Positions 61,456 to 64,000 of a DNA stretch of 64,000 nucleotides are shown here, piece after piece (within the stretch, counting starts at the first letter, position 1; the number at the start of each line of letters is the position of its first letter). The position numbers were made by a program, and so were the translations under genes. Origin of the DNA: Clavelina lepadiformis (Eukaryota > Chordata > Ascidiacea > Aplousobranchia > Clavelinidae); contig NC_135240.1 of NCBI RefSeq assembly GCF_947623445.1, forward strand, positions 5,332,001 through 5,396,000. Direction: 5' to 3'. Below the pieces are notes generated by a model that ran no database searches, was not told the DNA's origin, and saw only the letters and a list, made by a program, of their open reading frames with translations.

Positions 61456-63818
61456 CTGTTATTAAGGTGGACCCCTTTTGAAAATAACTTCGCCTGTTGC
61501 ATGGCAATCTGAAGACCATAGAATAGTTTGAAATAGGTGTTTGTGGTTCTGCTGGTAAATTTGCTGCTGTACGCGGATACAATGCGAGCTGTAGGATCGC
61601 GCATGACAACAAACGTGGTGTAGTTGATCGATCTTTTCAATGCTTCTGTCTTCGGTAATCTGAAACAAGCTCCCTATGTCAGATACAAGCGCAATGTTAA
61701 TATCACGCATGCGGTATATAATCAGGAATTGTCACTCATTTTTTCCAAATATATTTTTGTGTTTGTTTGTAGAACATAGTTCATAGAAAGCTGCACAAAG
61801 GTCACGTGGAACTTGGGTCGACTTTCAACAAATCTTACTCTTACCTATTAAGAGTGCCCATGTTTTGCAAATGAAAACGTGATTCAGGAAGTTTATCGAT
61901 GTTCGCTTTGTCGACATTTCTTTGCAAGTAAAGTAGCACGCCCTTCATGGTCGTGCACCCGGTCTAAAATGAACAAGTGTTTTAGTTGGAAGCATTTTAG
62001 TGCAAAAATGAGCGTATTAAAAGTCCTCAAACAACACTGAGACCGTGTACGCGGCGGTTATTTTTTTTACTTTACTGGTTGTAGCTTACTAACTAATTGT
62101 ACTAACTGTATTTTGGTTTAACACGAAATTTTAGTTTTACTATGAATAAACGCCGCGTAAAATTTTTTTGCAAAACAACATCAATGTCAACCCATAAAAT
62201 TAAATCTAGCCTCAACAAACAGACCGTCTCATCAAACTCATAATTTGAAATATTCCCATTTTAAAAATGTGATGTCTATGGATATTACCTTGGGCACTTC
62301 GCACATGACGACTTTGTGTTTGTCATCGTAAACCATGCGTGACAGATCGAGGAGGGGATTAAGCTCTTCCGCGGAACATCGTTCCCGGAGTTCTTTTCTC
62401 CTCACCAGCTGTTGAGGACTTTCCTTCCAAAGCTCAGGACGATCAGGTCGGTGGTTGGCTGATGAGACAAAGACCCTCGTGAGTATAAGAGAAAATCCTA
62501 ACTGCGATCAAGGATAACATTCTGGGGAAAAGGCCCCGGTGGGCTTTAATGTGTTGGCAACATTGAAATAGTATTAAATTGAACCTATTGCAAATTTTCA
62601 GCAAACATCCGTATTAATATGTGAGATTTCCCATTAAATTCGTCCCATGGGATGATTGGATGTGACGGAGAACATGAAACTTGTCCCATTATCATGGACA
62701 GTGGTTTTAAGTAAAATGAAAAACAATAAAACAGTTTAAGCTGGAAATTTCTGCTACAATCAAGTTGCATTTTTCGCTTCACTTTGTAAGAATATTAATA
62801 TTATATTATCCCCTAACAGATGCTGAACAAATTTAAAATCTGAAAGTAGGAACATTTTGAATTCTAAATCGTTGCATATAATATAAAATACATATTGTTC
62901 TATATAAGAACTTAACGAACAAACTATAATATACTTGTTATGTATAATTTACATGCAATATACTGTAATATGAAGAATTGTATGCGCAAGCATTTTTGGT
63001 TTAGATTCAGAGATTTGCAGTGAGACGTGATACAATGTAGTTGGTATCAATCAAAAGAGACTTCAATGGCAAGGGCTGGGGTGTAATGAGACAGTTACAA
63101 AGTGGATAGGTTGAAATTTGAACAGTACAAAGTGTCCCACATACAAAGCAGCTACAACGCGATACTTACCAAGAATATCAGCGAAAGTTTGAAACAAACA
63201 AAATTTCTATCCCCATAAAACTCACCGAACAAGTCGATTCCTTTTTCCGTCAACGTCGAGGGTCCGTCTCGGCCTGTTTTGACGTTAAACAACGACTGCA
63301 AAAACTTCTCTCCAGCTTCCACTTCTCCATTTTCCGGAGCATGAGTACCGGAACTTATCACTGAACTGATCTTCTCATGGCTTGTCTCCGGAGCTTTATC
63401 ATCTACTGTGGGTTTAAAGTATTACACTGAAGTTATTAACTGGTTGCTTTGAACACGATATCGTTGTATTTAAACTGCTCAATATTCCGAAAACGTTAAC
63501 CGTTTAGTTTTGTATTTTTTTATTTTTAGTTTAGTATTCAATTTTAATTTGAAATACTCGGTGTTAAAATTCTTCAAACAAAACAAAACGTACGTCATCT
63601 ATATATGAAACTTAAAACGAAATTTTTAAAAGTTTTTGCTACTTACCGATAAAAATCTTTTCATGACGTTTGCTTGAAGCAGTCATTCCTGGATTAACCA
63701 TCAATTTTCCAAAGTGCCGGGAATATGAAACAATTGAGAGCGACCCGAATAGAAACAAAGAAAGAATTGCGGCAACAAGCCGCGTTAGATATTTTTGTCT
63801 AGGACGATGGAGCTTCAT
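61456..63818 (-). pseudogene. Carbohydrate sulfotransferase copy C, truncated, inverted to copy B
   Basis: Minus-strand exons in order: 63818-63647, 63402-63226, 62458-62289, 61963-61845, 61659-61456, matching copy B exons 1-5 almost base for base. Reading frame is open in these exons (Trp retained in exon 3; donor motif CEVPKTGCTTMKGVL). Exons 6 and 7 are absent: beyond 61456 the minus strand runs into the antisense of copy B. It could give a transcript lacking the C-terminal third; an active enzyme is unlikely. Confidence 0.83.
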
Positions 63819-64000
63819 TCTCTTCAAGTAAAACTTTTATCAATGACTGTAATTTAATGCAGGATCATCCAAGCACGCAACGCACTCGAACATGATTAGT
63901 TTAAGCTAATTATAAATAGTTTTTCTGTTTTTTCTTGGCAACGACTTGCTTTTAAACACCTTTATAGCTACATCTAACTACATCTAGGCAAGTTACATCA

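Larger units (their letters stand above)
58480..63985. repeat. Large palindrome (sulfotransferase copies B and C)
   Basis: Arms of about 2.5 kb (about 58490-61040 and 61450-63965) with a roughly 0.4-kb spacer (copy B exons 6-7 region). Outer arm ends share tataaag.g.tttaaaagcaagt. Arms include promoter-side sequence, so two divergent 5' ends point outward and the tails meet near 61450. Confidence 0.85.

Noticed and set aside
61229..61710. Three overlapping minus-strand ORFs across the palindrome centre
   Set aside because: Only the part above 61456 is copy C exon 5; the rest is antisense of copy B or a wrong frame.

Overview
The window looks like nuclear DNA of an invertebrate chordate, most likely an ascidian tunicate such as Ciona. 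The grounds are AT-rich non-coding DNA, compact intron-rich genes, very short 5' leaders behind AG acceptors (as expected for spliced-leader trans-splicing), animal-type proteins (PITRM1, cytosolic arginyl-tRNA synthetase, MS4A-like and polycystin-like membrane proteins, Golgi carbohydrate sulfotransferases) and Ty3/gypsy elements. The species is inferred, not proven. I built exon models by hand from protein similarity, GT-AG sites and phase. Wherever a full model is given, the summed exon length is a multiple of three unless stated.

Layout. 100-1912 (+): 3' part of the mitochondrial presequence protease PITRM1. 2936-4818 (+): small secreted cationic sushi-like peptide whose first intron holds two MITEs. 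5991-9219 (+): 7-exon MS4A/CD20-like tetraspan protein. 11706-14048 (+): 5-exon amidohydrolase-2 (y4mH/lactonase-like) gene, convergent with a 14-exon arginyl-tRNA synthetase gene on the minus strand (18522-14384) that lacks a recognisable last exon. 19690-24463: young Ty3/gypsy element with a 5-bp target duplication and an apparent self-priming site. 25978-32764 (+): 16-exon polycystin-1-like TM/PLAT protein, convergent with an orphan type I membrane protein on the minus strand (35770-33134). 35771-42128 is a long region without a convincing gene.

From 42 kb to the end the window is a rearranged carbohydrate-sulfotransferase cluster. One copy is intact (42129-44584). There are 3'-end fragments in inverted orientation near 46.8-47.2 kb, and two broken copies form a large tail-to-tail palindrome (about 58.5-64 kb). 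Between them lies an older Ty3/gypsy element (47898-53679) with a textbook -1 frameshift signal, a deleted relative (54427-55743), and two pairs of inverted repeats. One of these repeats preserves the empty insertion site of the older element.

The genes do not form a pathway; the layout is that of ordinary independent eukaryotic genes. The most noteworthy items are the self-priming signal of the young element, the frameshift signal of the older one, the palindromic sulfotransferase pair, the tiny cationic sushi peptide, the compact polycystin-like protein with a basic 19-residue repeat, and the high density of TGACGTCA octamers.
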